DNA of 64,000 nucleotides from Eriocheir sinensis (GCF_024679095.1 NC_066518.1:4492610-4556609); one strand, 5' to 3'. Counted from the stretch's first letter, positions 45,359 to 57,290 are shown. Numbers and translations are program-made. Notes: generated by a model not told the origin, from the letters alone.

Positions 45359-45530
45359 AGAATGACAGTAAAAGAAAATAGAAAAAGAAGGAAAGAAAGA
45401 AAAGAGGAGTGAAGAGAGAAAGGAAAGAAAAGATGAAAGAAAGGAGAATGGAAGGAAAGAAAAACAAATAAAGAAAGAAGGAAGGGAAGAAAAAAACGAA
45501 AGAGAGAGAGAGAGAGAGAGAGAGAGATTC
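45310..45530. repeat. Two (GA)n arrays with purine-rich spacer
   Basis: (GA)n at about 45310-45352 and 45500-45527, A/G-rich between. 45530-45700 is ordinary CpG-containing sequence. Confidence 0.93.
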
Positions 45531-45699
45531 ATGTAAGGAGGAAAAATTTAGCGGCACAGCGGGGCAAAGAAACGACGCAATTGAGCAATACAAAACGTCA
45601 CAGAGGGGAACGAACGAGCGAGTGACTGTAAATTCTGCAAGTAAGCAAGGCGGCGGAAAGACGTAAATAGGCGGGCCGTCCATTGGTCTCTGTGTTGCG

Positions 45700-45970
45700 T
45701 TGCGTTGATCTTGTGTTGCGTCTGTGTTGTGTCGCTGATGTGTCGTTTTATTGTGGTGTCTTGTGGTGTTGTGTTGCGTCTGTGTTGTTTTATTGTGGTG
45801 TTGCTCTTGTGGTGTTGTGTTGCTGATGTGTTGTTTTATTGTGGTGTTGCTCTTGTGGTGTTGTGTTGCGTCTGTGTTGTTTTATTGTAGTGTCTTGTGT
45901 TGTTACTCCTGTGTTGTGTTGCGTCAGTGTTGCTTTATTGTGTTGTCTTGTGTTGCTAATCTTGTGTTGC
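45700..45970. repeat. GTGTTGCGTCTGTGTTG minisatellite, ~45-60 bp unit
   Basis: GTGTTG(C/T)(G/T)TCTGTGTTG and TTTTATTGT(G/A)GTGT alternate about five times. Confidence 0.92.
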
Positions 45971-46069
45971 GTTCTGTTTTGTCTGTCTGTCTCTACCCCT
46001 TGCGGAAGAAATTTTAAGGTTTAGGAAAAGGTTTATTGTGATTCATATGTGGCTTCGAATTTTCATATC

Positions 46070-46260
46070 ATTATCATCATCACCATCATCATCATCATCA
46101 TTACTGTCATCATCATTAATAAAGTCAGTCCCTCTCTCTTGTAGTCATCTGTACACTCCTCTTCCTCCTCCCCATCATCATTATTATTTTCCTCTTCCTC
46201 TTCTCCCTCATCATCATCATTATCCTCCCTTCTTCCTCCTCCTCCACCACGCGTGTCATA
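46070..46260. repeat. (ATC)n clusters
   Basis: ATCATCATC runs near 46069-46114, 46165-46180 and 46205-46220 in C/T-rich context. A purine-rich tract with an AACAGAGGGGAAGGGAGAT unit (about 46431 and 46570) follows to 46640. Confidence 0.85.
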
Positions 46261-46930
46261 TTGGCGTCGTTAATCTTGGTAGAAGCGAAGAAAAGCACTA
46301 CCTCGGAGACTCGCTAAATAAATATATGGTATGGTATGGCTCCATCTCTCCTCCTCTGTGCACCATCCAGGTTGTGGCTCATGGGACTCAGAAGGGACGC
46401 CCACGCAGAAGGGGAAGGAGATGAAAACGGAACAGAGGGGAAGGGAGATGATAAGAGGGGGAGAGGGAGGAAGGAGAGAGAAAGACAGAAGGAGGAGAGG
46501 GGAAGGGAGATTAAAAACGGAGAGGGAGAGATGAGAGGTGAGGGAGGAGGGGAGACTAGATGAAAGGGGAACAGAGGGGAAGGGAGATTAAAGTATAGGA
46601 GAGGGAGGAAGGAAGAGGAGAGAAAACAGGGAGAAAGACTTACAAAACAAATTAGTATGTTAGTTGTAGTTTACGTACGAAGCAATCAACTCTTCTTAGT
46701 AGTTCATGGAAAGCTTGTGAAGGGAACGGGGTCTGGCAAGCTGATAGTGTTGATCTTAATTAAGGGGGATAACCCAGAACGTGACCCCTTGTAATATGGG
46801 GGTTAGAGGATGGCCTAGGAAGGGACAGCTGCTAATGGGGGTGTCTGTCTAACCCTTAATAGACACATACTAACGGTAATTAAACAACCCAATCACGAGG
46901 ACAAGAGTGGAATAGGACGGTTTGATTCAT

Positions 46931-47008
46931 ATTTACAGGAAAGGAAATAACTCAAGGGCAAAACTAAGTAAATAAAGTAAAGGTGATATGCACTGCTCCT
47001 GTAAGAGT
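46931..47008 (-). mobile_element. SINE-like family C copy, diverged
   Basis: TTTACAGGAAAGGAAATAACTC then AAGGGCAAAAC and CACTGCTCCTGTAAGAG match the plus-strand order of the family (ACAG-AAAGGA-CTCAAGGGCA...CTGCTCC). 46640-46930 is ordinary sequence without a gene. Confidence 0.6.
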
Positions 47009-47139
47009 GTAGAGACGTGTGGACGAACAAGTGTGTGTGTGTGTGTGTGTGTGTCCAGGGAGTGACACGTAGCGTTCGCGTTTCACCCTCGTCTCCGTCT
47101 TGTCTTCGTCTAGTTAAGGGGTTACTGTATTTCTTTTGT

Positions 47140-48440
47140 TTCTTTTGTGTATCCTTTTCCACATCCTCCTTGTGTTTCTCTTTCTCCACCTCCTCTTCCT
47201 CATTGAATTAATTGGAATTCCTGCGCCGCGCGACCTTGAGGCAATGGATTCGAAGGTTAATCACTCCGTCAATCAATTCATCGCCTTCACTCACCTCCGC
47301 CTGCTCCTCCTCCTCTTCCTCTTCCTCTTCCTCTTCCTCCTTTCCAGCCGTCTTCCTATCACTCCTTCAGTCTCCCTTCCCCTCTTCCCCTTTCATCTTA
47401 TCTCCCTGTTTCTCTCATCTCCCTCCCTCCTCTTCCTCTCCTCGTCTCCCTTCCTCTCATTTCTCTTTTAGTCTTCCTTTCCTCTGTTCTCCTTTCCCTT
47501 TCTTTTCATCTTCCTTTCTCTCCTCTCCTTTCCTCTTTCTCCTCCTCATCTCCCTCCCTCTTCCCTCTCTCCCTTTCTCCCTACTCTCCTGTCCTTCCCT
47601 CCCTATCCTCTTCTCCTCTCCTTTCTACTTTCCATTCCTCCTTCATTCATCTAATCTCCCTCTCTTCCTCTTCTCTACTCCCTCCCTTTCCTCCTTCTCT
47701 CCCTTCCTCCTTTTCCTTCTTTAATCTCCCTTTCATTTAATCTTCTTTCCTCTCCCTCCTCCTCTCATGTGTCTTTCCTTCTGTTTTCCTCTCCTCTCCT
47801 TTCCCTCTTCTCCTCGTTTATCCCTGTTTTCTCTCCTCTTCCTTCCTTCCTCTCCTACTTTAATCTCCCTTTCCCTCTATTCCCCTTCCATCTGATCTCC
47901 CCTCCTCCCTCACCTCTCATCTCTCCCTCTCCATCTCCCTTCCCCTCTCCTCCCTCTTCTCTCATCTCTCCCAATTTTCCTCTCCTCTCCCTACCTCCCT
48001 CTCCTCCTCTTATCATCTCCCTTCCCCTCTGTTCCGTTTTTATCTTATTCCCCTTCCTCCCTCTATGTTTCTTGTCTACCTTTGTATGTTCTTCCTTCCT
48101 TCATTTCTTTCTTCATTCCTTCTTTCCTTCCTTTTGCCTCTCGCCACATCCCTGACCATCTATCTCTGTCCTTCTTTCTTTCCTTCCATTTCTCTCTTCT
48201 TCTATTATCATTTTCTTTCCATATATTTCGTGTACCCTTTTCTCTCATCCATCCATCCATCCTTCCATCTGCCTCTTCCTCCTGTCTCATTCTCTCTCTA
48301 CATCCATTCTTTCTGTCTATCCGTCTGTCACTCTTGTTCTTTTCCCGTCCTTTCCTCCCTTCGTCCCTTCCCTCCTCTCCGTCCCTTTTTTATCTCTCTC
48401 CCTCTTTTCCCTTTATCCGAGTTTCCCCTTCCGTTGTTAT
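47140..48440. repeat. Pyrimidine-rich low-complexity tract
   Basis: CTTCCTC/CTCCCT/TTTCC variants over 1.3 kb, broken by a mixed island at 47205-47290. (ATCC)n lies near 48247-48263. Ser/Leu/Pro frames are compositional. Confidence 0.85.
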
Positions 48441-48499
48441 ACCGTCGGGGGTTGGGAAAAGAGAATGCACTTCCTGTTTGCAATGCTGCCTGTTGGGAC

Positions 48500-48558
48500 C
48501 GTGTGTGTGTGTGTGTGTGTGTGTTTATCTATTCTGTTTGGCCAACCTTTTCTTTTGC

Positions 48559-48599
<41 letters not shown>

Positions 48600-48725
48600 C
48601 TTTAATGTAGCTTATTGCCTTGTTTCAGTAATTACATTTTTTTTCTGAACGGTTCATTTGAATGCCATTGTATTTTACCTCTGGTCCGATTGCATGCCAT
48701 TGATTGTATTGTTGATGTTGTTGTT

Positions 48726-48756
<31 letters not shown>
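48500..48756. repeat. (GT)n, (GT)n and (GTT)n microsatellites
   Basis: (GT)n at about 48500-48523 and 48561-48597; (GTT)n at about 48717-48756. Confidence 0.94.
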
Positions 48757-48757
<1 letters not shown>

Positions 48758-48884
48758 GTTTCCTATCTCACCAATCACCGTTCCTCATCACCATCTCGTA
48801 GTTTCACTCTCGTACTGTTTGCTATCCGTTATTTAGTTAAAGAAATAACGTAATACATGTTGGGAATGCGGGAGGAGTGACAGG

Positions 48885-49240
48885 AAGGAAACAAAAAGTA
48901 ATAGATTTTGGGAATGAAGGAAAAATTAAAGGAAGATGATAACGTAAAAGATATTGGAAGAGAAGGAAGATTGGAGGAAGACTTTGGGAATGAAAGAAAA
49001 GTGAAAGGAAGATAATAACGTAAAAGATATTGAAAGAAAAGGAAGATTGGAGGAAGATTTTGGGAATGAAAGAAAAGTGAAAGGAAGATAACAACGTAAA
49101 GGTACAGGAAAAGAAGGAAGATTGGAAGAAGATTTTAGGAATGAAGGAAAAGTGAAAGACAAGAAAGATAATAACGAAAAAGATATTGGAAGAGAAGGAA
49201 GATTGAAAAGGAGAAAATATGGTAATAGATTTTGAGAATG
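48885..49240. repeat. A/G-rich tandem repeat, 76 bp unit
   Basis: TTTTGGGAATGAA(A/G)GAAAA recurs near 48909, 48985, 49061 and 49136, with GATAATAACGTAAAAGATAT in each unit. Degenerate A/G-rich units continue to about 49500. Confidence 0.93.
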
Positions 49241-49780
49241 CAGGAAGGAAGAAAGGAGGAAAATGGAGAGAGGTGTCACAGAAAAACAAAAGAAAACTCG
49301 TAAAAACAAAGAAAATAACGAACATAATTAGGAATGTAAAAAGAGTGAAAGGAAGAAAATGGAAAGAACTACCAAGATACAAACAAAAAAAAGCAAAACG
49401 GTAAAAAAAAAAAGAAAACAACGTAACAAATATTGGGAGTGAAGGAAGGAAAAAATGCAAAGAGCGTCATAAAAAAAAAAATTAAAAAAAACTACTAAAA
49501 TTAAAGAAAGTAAAGTAATAAATATTGGCCAAAAGGAAAACGTAAGATGAGGTTGAGGTGTAAGTTACGACCCGCCCCCCCGCATCCCCCTTACCTATCC
49601 TGCACCCCACCCCCACCCCCCCCCACCCCAGCCTGCGCGCCGCTCCACCGGACATTAATCTCGATAATGGAGCAGGATTTTCTCTCTTGCCGGTTGTATA
49701 TTTGCCTCTGTGTCGCCATTTTGCTCTGCACGCCCCGATGGCCACCTGTGTTGCAGCTAAATTCATGTAATCTGCTGTAC

Positions 49781-49783
<3 letters not shown>

Positions 49784-49828
<45 letters not shown>
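49784..49828. repeat. (GT)n microsatellite
   Basis: About 22 GT units. Confidence 0.97.
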
Positions 49829-49830
<2 letters not shown>

Positions 49831-49849
49831 ATTTCCCTATTCACTCCGT

Positions 49850-49949
<100 letters not shown>

Positions 49950-50089
49950 ATATCCCAATCCCTCCCCTCCCCCCCCCTTCTCCCCTCACTCCCAATTCTC
50001 CCGTCTAAATCCCTTGTTAATTTGGTTTCAATTCTCTAACATGTGCAGGCTCAACTCTCTATAGGTTTGATCTGAACGCACTATCTCCT

Positions 50090-50345
50090 ATTAACACCAC
50101 CATCACCTCCACCACCACGAACACAGCCGGTTGGAGTGGTGGTAGTGGTGTGGTTGGTTATGTAGTGGTTGGTGTTGGTGATGGTAGTTAGTGGTGGTGG
50201 TGTCGGTGGTTGTTGTGGTGTTTTTGGGTGGTGTGGTTTCCCGAGTGGTGGGGCTGGTTTGGGTGGTTGTGATAGTCGTGGTGTTGATGGTGTTGCTGTC
50301 GGTGTTGGTTGTGGTGTTTGGAGGTGTGGTGTTGGTTGTGGTGGT
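50090..50345. repeat. (CCA)n then (TGG)n/(GTT)n tract
   Basis: A short CCACCA stretch (50095-50120) flips to GTGGTTGGTGTTGG sequence. 50350-50640 is mixed with GGA-rich segments, and 50655-50700 is (GGT)n-like. Confidence 0.85.
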
Positions 50346-50799
50346 GTCTATGAAGAAGGAGGAGGAACACAAAGGAGCACAAAGGAAGAACAAACAACAG
50401 CAAACCTACTGGTCCTGACGAGGCTGTTTGTGACAAGCTACACTAACTATCTAATCAAAGGTGGAAGATGAAGGACAGCAAAGGCGAAGGCGAAGGAGGA
50501 GGAGGAACAGGAGGAAATGAAGGGAGGGTATTGGTGGTCCACTTCACAACTCTAATCCCACAACTGGAGACAGAGAGATGTGGCAGCGTGGTACGGGAGG
50601 AGAGACCCCCGCAAAAACCGCCCCCGTCCGCCACTTTCTCCTGGATTGACTATAGTGGTGATGGTGGTGGTGGTGGTGGTGTTGATGGTGGTGTTGATGC
50701 GTGCCGGAAAGTAATATTTCACTTAATGTCCTCTTATTCCCCAGACTCGCGTTACTTTTAATTGTTCTTTCGTGTTCCCTGTGTGCTCTGGCGGGGGCG

Positions 50800-50838
50800 T
50801 TTCGTGGGGGGTGGGGTGGGGTGGGGGGAGGGGGGGAA

Positions 50839-50885
<47 letters not shown>

Positions 50886-50924
50886 GGGGGGGGGACTCTT
50901 CACTGGTCTGTTTGTTATTTTGCA

Positions 50925-50968
<44 letters not shown>
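50800..50968. repeat. G-rich run with two (GT)n arrays
   Basis: GGGGTGGGGTGGGG near 50808-50835, (GT)n at about 50843-50882, a run of nine Gs, and (GT)n at about 50928-50969. Confidence 0.95.
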
Positions 50969-50971
<3 letters not shown>

Positions 50972-51039
50972 AGTTCCTTGGGCCTCCTTGTATGTTTTTT
51001 TGGTTTGTTTGTTTTTGCGATTGTTGTTGTAGCTTTTGT

Positions 51040-51700
51040 TTTTCTTTATCTTTTTTTTTTATTCTTCTTCGTTCGGCTTCGGCTTCTTTTTCTTCTGTTT
51101 TTCTTCTTCATTTTCTTCTGTTTCTTCTTCTTTTTTTTTCTTCTCGTTCCGCTTTTTCCTTTTCCGCTTTTTTTTCCTCCTCTTCTTCTCTTTCTTTTTT
51201 CTTCTTTTCTTTTTCTTCTTTTTTTATTCTTCCGTTTCTTCTTTTTTCTTCTTCTTCTTCTTCTTCACATCCCACTTTTCCTTTTCCTCTTGTTTTCCTC
51301 CTATTCTTCTCTTTCTTCTTTTCTTCTTTTCTTTTTCTTTTTTTTCTTTTTTTCTTCTTCTTCTTCTTCTTCTTCTTCTTCTTCTTCTTCTTCTTCTTCT
51401 TCACATCCCACTTTTCCTTTTCCTCTTGTTTTCCTCCTATTCTTCTCTTTCTTCTTTTCTTCTTTTTCCTCTTCTCTTCTTATTCCTGGTGTTAATCTTA
51501 ATGTTGCTTTCTGTTCTTTCTTTTTACGTTTTCCTATTCTCTTCCTCCTCCTCCTCCTCCTCTTACTACTCTTTTGTCCTCCGGGAATAGTCGACCTTCT
51601 TGTATTAATTATTATTTTCTATTACAAAACCTTTTTTTCTTCTCCTCCTCCTCCTTCTTCTTCTCCTCCTTCTCCTTCTCCTCCTCCTCCTCCTCCTCCA
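51040..51700. repeat. (TTC)n-rich tract with ~140 bp duplication
   Basis: CACATCCCACTTTTCCTTTT, then CCTCTTGTTTTCCTCCTATTC, occurs at about 51266 and 51402. Pure (TTC)n spans about 51353-51401. (TCC)n closes the region. Confidence 0.93.
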
Positions 51701-51795
51701 TTACCCCGAAAAGAAGCAAAGCAATTCACATTCTTTCCTTTATGTATGACTTGTCTCACCTTGACCTCCTCCTTCCATCATTTATGTCACGCACG

Positions 51796-51797
<2 letters not shown>

Positions 51798-51828
<31 letters not shown>

Positions 51829-51840
51829 ATACATAATTAT

Positions 51841-51879
<39 letters not shown>

Positions 51880-51966
51880 TTACCAACATCGCTCTTTTCC
51901 TTGTCTCACTCCATCACTCCTTCCTCCTCTTCTTCCTCCTCCTCCTCCTCCTCCTCCTCCTCCTGA
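51798..51966. repeat. (CA)n, (CTA)n and (TCC)n microsatellites
   Basis: (CA)n near 51797-51818, (CTA)n at about 51840-51880, (TCC)n at about 51922-51964. Confidence 0.95.
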
Positions 51967-52058
51967 TCAATGAGCCCCATGACAGAATAACATCACCCAA
52001 GGACGTCCCTGGAGGAAATGAGGACCGCTGACCCAAATATTTCGCCAGTGCGGTCTTT

Positions 52059-52062
<4 letters not shown>

Positions 52063-52101
<39 letters not shown>
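52063..52101. repeat. (CT)n microsatellite
   Basis: About 19 CT units, then C/T-rich sequence. Confidence 0.96.
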
Positions 52102-52104
<3 letters not shown>

Positions 52105-52329
52105 TCTCCACCCTTCTATCTTTCTATCTTTATTTCTCTCTCTCTCTCCTCTATTTCTCTCCTTTTATCACATTCCTGTCCTTCCTTCTCCTTCCCTTCC
52201 TTTCCCTCCATGACCACATTAATTTATTCCTTATTTTTATTCACTTTCTTTCCTTTCTCTTCCTTTTCCTTCCTTTCTTTTCTTCTGTCTCATTTACTTC
52301 AGTCTTTTCGTTTCCTTTCCCTCCGCTTT

Positions 52330-52620
52330 TTTTTTCTACCTTTTCCATCCTCTCACCCTTTCCTTCGTTTCCTTTCCCTCTCCTTCTCTTTTCCATCCCT
52401 CCCCTTCCATTCCATCCCTTCCCTCCCTTTTCCTCTCTTTTCCTTCCCTTCCCTCACCTTCCATTCCATCCCTTCCCTTCCCTTCCCATCCCTTCCCTTC
52501 CCTCCCCTTTCCTTCCCTTCCCTTTCCTTCCCTTCCCTTTTCTTCCCCTTCCCATCCCTTCCCTTCCCATCCCATCCCATCCCATCCCATCCCATCCCTT
52601 CCCTTCCCTTCCCTCCTCTT
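52330..52620. repeat. (CCCTT)n/(CCCAT)n minisatellite
   Basis: CCTTCCCTTCC and CCCATCCCATCC pentamer variants, with pure (CCCAT)n near 52566-52598. Confidence 0.93.
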
Positions 52621-52640
52621 TCTCTTCCCTCGCAGCCACC

Positions 52641-52817
52641 ATGCCTCAGGTCCCTAAATGTCCGGGTTTAGAGAAGAGCATAACTTTTCTTTTTTCTCGG
52701 CCGCGCGAGTTGAAGCCACGAAGAAGAAATTTTCCGAAACTTGCACGACAACGAGCGTCTCTGCCGTCCGCTTGTCGTTTGTCTGTGTTTCGTGGCGTCC
52801 CGGAGGCTGGAGAGTGA
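52641..52817 (+). other. Candidate small reading frame (58 codons), unproven
   Basis: An ATG at 52641 sits in GCAGCCACCATGC, a strong animal start context, right after a pyrimidine tract ending in CGCAG that resembles a 3' splice site. The frame runs 58 codons to TGA at 52815-52817 and is not low-complexity: it begins MPQVPKCPGLEKSITFLFS and is later rich in Arg and Pro. I recognise no domain. Overlapping frames of similar length exist on both strands, so chance is a serious alternative. The segment is CpG-richer than its neighbours. Confidence 0.15.
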
Positions 52818-53439
52818 GAGAGAGAGAGATAGAGAAGGAGAGAGAGGAAGAGCGCAAGGAGGGGAGGGAAGGAGTAGGTCAGTAGGAGTTAAGCAGGATG
52901 GAAGGATGGATAAGTAGAAGGTAGGAGTAGATAGAGAGGAGTAGATAATAGGAAAGGAAAGATAAGGAGCTGAAAGGAAAGGAAAGGAATGAGAAAGAAA
53001 GGAAAGGAGAGTTAAGGAAAGGAAAGGATGGGCTAGGGGAAAGTAAGGGCAGGGTGAAGAAGTTAAAAGGAAAGAATAGGAAATTAGGTAGAAGCAGGAA
53101 AAATGAAAAATAGATTAGGGAGAAGGATGAGAATGTAGGAAAAGGAAGAAGGAAGATAAGGAGGATGAAGAAGAGAAAGAGAAGGTAGAAGAAGGTAAGA
53201 AAGAATATAAATGAGAGAGTAAGAAAGAAGTACAGAAGAGAACAAGAAGAAAGCAAAATATCTAGTGAATAGGAGAGAGAAAAAGAGAGAAAGATATGGA
53301 GGTCAGTGGGTTGAAAGGAAGCGAGAGAGGAAGGAAGGAGGAAATACGGTTGATGGAGGAATGGAGAAGAGGAGGGAGGGAAAAAGAGGGAGAGAGAAGG
53401 GAATGGCTGAGGCGAGCATGGCTGTGAGGAAAAGAGGGG

Positions 53440-53487
<48 letters not shown>

Positions 53488-53500
53488 AAAAACAAAAAGT
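52818..53500. repeat. Purine-rich tract ending in (GA)n
   Basis: AGGAAAGG and GAAAGGAAAGG variants, then pure (GA)n at about 53438-53484. Confidence 0.85.
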
Positions 53501-53579
53501 GGACCCGAAGTAAAGTCAAGAAATAAAGAACCTTGTAAAATTGGACCGTGTGAACTATCTCTCCAAAGCCTTGTCGATG

Positions 53580-53735
53580 ACCTAACACACACAAACTAAC
53601 ACACAAACACCCCCTCCTACACACAAAAAACTAACAAACAAACAGACTTACACACACACAAACACCCCCCCACACACCCAAACACACACCCCACACACAC
53701 CCAAACACACACAAACAAACAAACAAGACCCCACG
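53580..53735. repeat. (ACACACAA)n / C-run tract
   Basis: AACACACAAAC and CACACCCAAACACACAC units. 53740-54060 is mixed, with the words CAGGTAA and CACCTGG repeated. Confidence 0.85.
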
Positions 53736-54100
53736 AAGAAGAACAATACATACCCAAGGCGTTTCTCACCTGCCAAGCCGAGACTCAGGTAATGAAGGCT
53801 TAAATATTGGCCCAGGTGTGCAGCTTACGAGCCTGGTGAGGGGCGCCAGGTAATCTAAGAGCCCACCTGGTATGCATGTGTTGAGGGGGAGGGAAAGGAA
53901 GGGGGCAGGGGAGGGGATAGCTATAAGACAGGTGTGCCGGAGGATTGGGTGGGAAAGGGAGGGTACAGGTGAACAGGTGCTTAAGGGCAGGGCGCGGGCG
54001 TGTAGGCGTCGGAATGGGCTCTTAAAGGCGGCGGGGATGGGAGGCGAGAAATGAAATGAGCCTCGGATTGTGTGGGGGTTGGGGGAATGGGAAGAGAGGG

Positions 54101-54335
54101 ATGGAAAGGGGCTGTGTTGTGCTCGGAAGGGTGTGTGTATGTGTGTGTGCGTGTGTGTGGGTACGGGAAGGGGATGGAAGGAAAGGGGCTGTGTTGTGCT
54201 CGGAAGGGTGTGTGTATGTGTGTGTGCGTGTGTGTGGGTACGGGAAGGGGAGAATGGAAAGGGGCTGTGTTGTGCTCGGAAGGGTGTATGTATGTGTGTA
54301 TGTGCGTGTGTGAGGGTGGTATGTATGTGTGTTTG
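54101..54335. repeat. Tandem repeat, 77 bp unit, 3 copies
   Basis: GGAAAGGGGCTGTGTTGTGC plus TCGGAAGGGTGTGT starts each unit at about 54104, 54181 and 54257. Units end in a GTGT-rich stretch and GGGTACGGGAAGGGG. Confidence 0.95.
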
Positions 54336-54359
54336 TGTCTGTCTGTGAGTTTATTTGGT

Positions 54360-54640
54360 AGGTAAAGGATACGACTGAGAATTAACGAAGTAGGAGAAGA
54401 AAAAAAGCGAAAAAGGAGGAGGAGGAGGAGGAGAAGAGAAGATAAATAGAAAAGAAAAGGAACCAGAAAAGACTGAAATACGAGCAAAACGACTTTTCAG
54501 AATAGAATAAAAGATATGAGAAAAAAGAAGGAGAATAAAAAAAATAAAACAACCTTGAGAGAGAAAAGGAAGCACCAGATTAAACTTCCAGACCCATATA
54601 TTATAATTTTAAGCATAACAAACAAACAAACAAACAAAAA
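54360..54640. other. A/G-rich spacer, nothing recognised
   Basis: A (GGA)n cluster lies near 54415-54433 and (AAAC)n near 54618-54640. Otherwise A/G-rich sequence without a feature. Confidence 0.6.
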
Positions 54641-55400
54641 ACAACCTCACATACACTCTCGCATCTCCACCATTCTTTTTCTTTTTTTTACTTTGTCCCA
54701 TGACCACACAAACACACATTCTTGGACCTCTACTTCTCTTTTTCTCTTTCTCTTACTCTGTCCCATGACCACACAAACACACATTCTTGGACCTCTACTT
54801 CTTTTCTTTCTCTTACTCTGTCCCATGACCACACAAACACACATTTTGGACCTCTACTTCTCTTTTTCTTTCTCTTACTCTGTCCCATGACCACACAAAC
54901 ACACATTCTTGGACCTCTACTTCTCTTTTTCTCTCTCTCTTACTCTGTCCCATGACCACACAAACACACATTCTTGGACCTCTACTTCTCTTTTTCTCTT
55001 TCTCTTACTCTGTCCCATGACCACACAAACACACATTCTTGGACCTCTACTTCTCTTTTTCTCTTTCTCTTACTCTGTCCCATGACCACACAAACACACA
55101 TTCCTGCATCTCTACTTCTCTTTTTCTCTTTCTCTTACTCTGTCCCATGACCACACAAACACACATTCTTGGACCTCTACTTCTCTTTTTCTCTTTCTCT
55201 TACTCTGTCCCATGACCACACAAACACACATTCTTGGACCTCTACTTCTCTTTTTCTCTTTCTCTTACTCTGTCCCATGACCACACAAACACACATTCTT
55301 GGACCTCTACTTCTCTTTTTCTCTTTCTCTTACTCTCTCCCACGTCCACACAAACACATACTTCCATCTCCGCTTCTCTCTCTGCCTTTCTTTCTCTTTT
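54640..55400. repeat. Tandem repeat, 65 bp unit, 11 copies
   Basis: CCCATGACCACACAAACACA plus CATTCTTGGACCTCTACTTC then (TTTCTC)n. CCCATG or its variant starts at 54697, 54762, 54822, 54884, 54949, 55014, 55079, 55144, 55209, 55274 and 55339. Central units are nearly identical and outer ones diverged, as expected for unequal exchange. 65 is not a multiple of three, so no single frame persists. Degenerate related sequence continues to about 55570. Confidence 0.97.
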
Positions 55401-55797
55401 TCTCTCCCACACACACACACACATTATCACACCCTCCTCCTGTCTCTCTCCTACCCTCTTACACACATCCACAAAACACAGACACTCGCACCTTTCCCCT
55501 TTCCCTCTCTTTCTCCTTTACGCACATCCACACAAACACACTCGCATTTCCACCTTTCTCCTACTCTCTCTCCCACCCCCATGCAAGCCAGCCGCCAGCA
55601 CTCCGGCCGACCAGACGCAGAATCGGCGGAGCTGGGCTAAGTCTGCGGGGTTAGGGGGGCCGTCGGGGACTGCGGCAGCGGGGAAGAGAAATAGCACAGG
55701 AGTTTCCGGGTGAAGAAGGGGCGGAGGAGCAGGCGCAGGGAACTTAAGATATATCGTGAAGGGGAGAGACGGTGTACATAAAGGATAGACGATAAAG

Positions 55798-55803
<6 letters not shown>

Positions 55804-55872
<69 letters not shown>

Positions 55873-55922
55873 GGACATACACACATACGCACGCAGACAA
55901 AAATCGCAAAAACTCGTGGATT

Positions 55923-55995
<73 letters not shown>
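55804..55995. repeat. Two (AG)n microsatellites
   Basis: (AG)n at about 55802-55868 and 55925-55995. 55575-55800 is mixed, CpG-containing sequence without a recognised gene. Confidence 0.97.
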
Positions 55996-55999
<4 letters not shown>

Positions 56000-56074
56000 G
56001 GGAACTCTGATTTAATACGTTTGATCATGTTTTAAAAAAGTAGAACCATCTATGTACCTCTTAACTCACTAACA

Positions 56075-56810
56075 GAATTCCAAGAGGAGGAGGAGGAGGA
56101 AGAGAAAGAGGAGGAGGAGGAGGAGACTACAATACCTTAGCAGCCACTCTCCTTTTTCACCTCTTAACAAATTCCAACACTCCAGTAAATCGTTTTCTTA
56201 TACTTCAACTCTATCAACATGTTCTTTCTCACCTTATTTTCTCTCTGCAACCTCCAAGAAATATACCTGTTCCATAACTTCCATTGCCTATCTTTCACAT
56301 TAACAGCTCCTACCAATACCCCAGCACACCTTCCTTTCCTTTTATATATCTCTTTCAACATGTTTTCTTCATATCTCCATCTCCAGACATCGTTACCAAC
56401 ACCTCAGTACACCTTGCCCTTCTTTCATATCGTTACCAACACTACCTTTCCCTTCTACACATCCTGCATCATTACTAGTTCATCTTCCCTCTCATATCAC
56501 ACCTTTAGCAACACTTCACCTTTTCACATCTTATATCGTTACCAGCATACCAACCCCTTTCCTCACATCGTCTCAAACATTACCTCTCACCTATAAACAC
56601 CTGGTCTCCCTTATCTCACACCGTTGCTAACACTCTTTTTCGTCCTTTCACACCTGAAGTCGTTACCAACTCGCCAACACACCTTACCTCCCTTCCCTCA
56701 CACCCCTATAGACACAATCCCCATTTTCTCTTCACCTTATATTATTGCCAACACCGCAGCGTACCTTGCCGCCTTCCTTTACCCTTTTGCTAGCGTCATA
56801 TTCATCTGTT
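56075..56810. repeat. (GGA)n then degenerate CGTTACCAACAC repeat
   Basis: (GGA)n-rich 56080-56125. After 56160 the phrase (A/T)TCGTTACCAACAC with flanking TTTCACATC recurs irregularly about eight times. Confidence 0.75.
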
Positions 56811-56819
56811 TCTCACCTG

Positions 56820-57290
56820 CTCTCCGCCTCACACCATTAGCAACTCATAAATAGCCTTCCTTTTTATCTTTTATCAACAGCCCAGCATCGTTCAATCTTT
56901 CAAGTCTTCAGTCTATACCCCAAACAAACTACTTATTCTCTTCTTACTCTTCGTCGTCTTCTTCATCCTTTTCCTCATCTGTTCTTCACCTCACGTCATT
57001 GGCAACCCACAAACAGCCTTCTTCTACATCTTTTGTCAACAGCCCATCATCGTTCATCCCTTCAAGTTCAGCAAGTAACCCCAAACAAGATACTTCTATT
57101 CTTCTTCCTCCTCGTCCTCCTTTTCTTCATCTGTTCTTCACCTCACAGCATTGGCAATACACAAACATCCTTCCTTTTCATCTTTTATCAATAGTCCAGC
57201 ATCGGTTATCGCTTCGTCTTTTAACCAATACCTCAAACAAGCTATTTCTTCGTCGTCCTCCTTCGGCTACCTCTTCGTCCTCCTCCACTT
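56820..57290. repeat. Tandem repeat, ~155-162 bp unit, 3 copies
   Basis: CACCTCAC(A/G)(C/T)CATT(A/G)GCAA, TATCTTTTATCAACAGCCCA, and ACCCCAAACAA occur in order three times. CAGCATCG or its variant lies at 56883, 57045 and 57197. TCC-rich sequence follows to 57420. Confidence 0.92.

Noticed and set aside
44061..45365. 434-codon plus-strand open frame
   Set aside because: It is a Ser/Leu/Phe translation of a TTC/TCC-rich tract; only about 30 codons near the end are mixed.
50762..51973. 403-codon plus-strand frame with Val-Cys and Phe-rich blocks
   Set aside because: It concatenates (GT)n, (TTC)n, (CTA)n and (TCC)n translations; no protein family resemblance.
54697..55400. CRISPR-like array with 65 bp period
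   Set aside because: The supposed spacers are the same C/T-rich sequence in every unit; it is a minisatellite.
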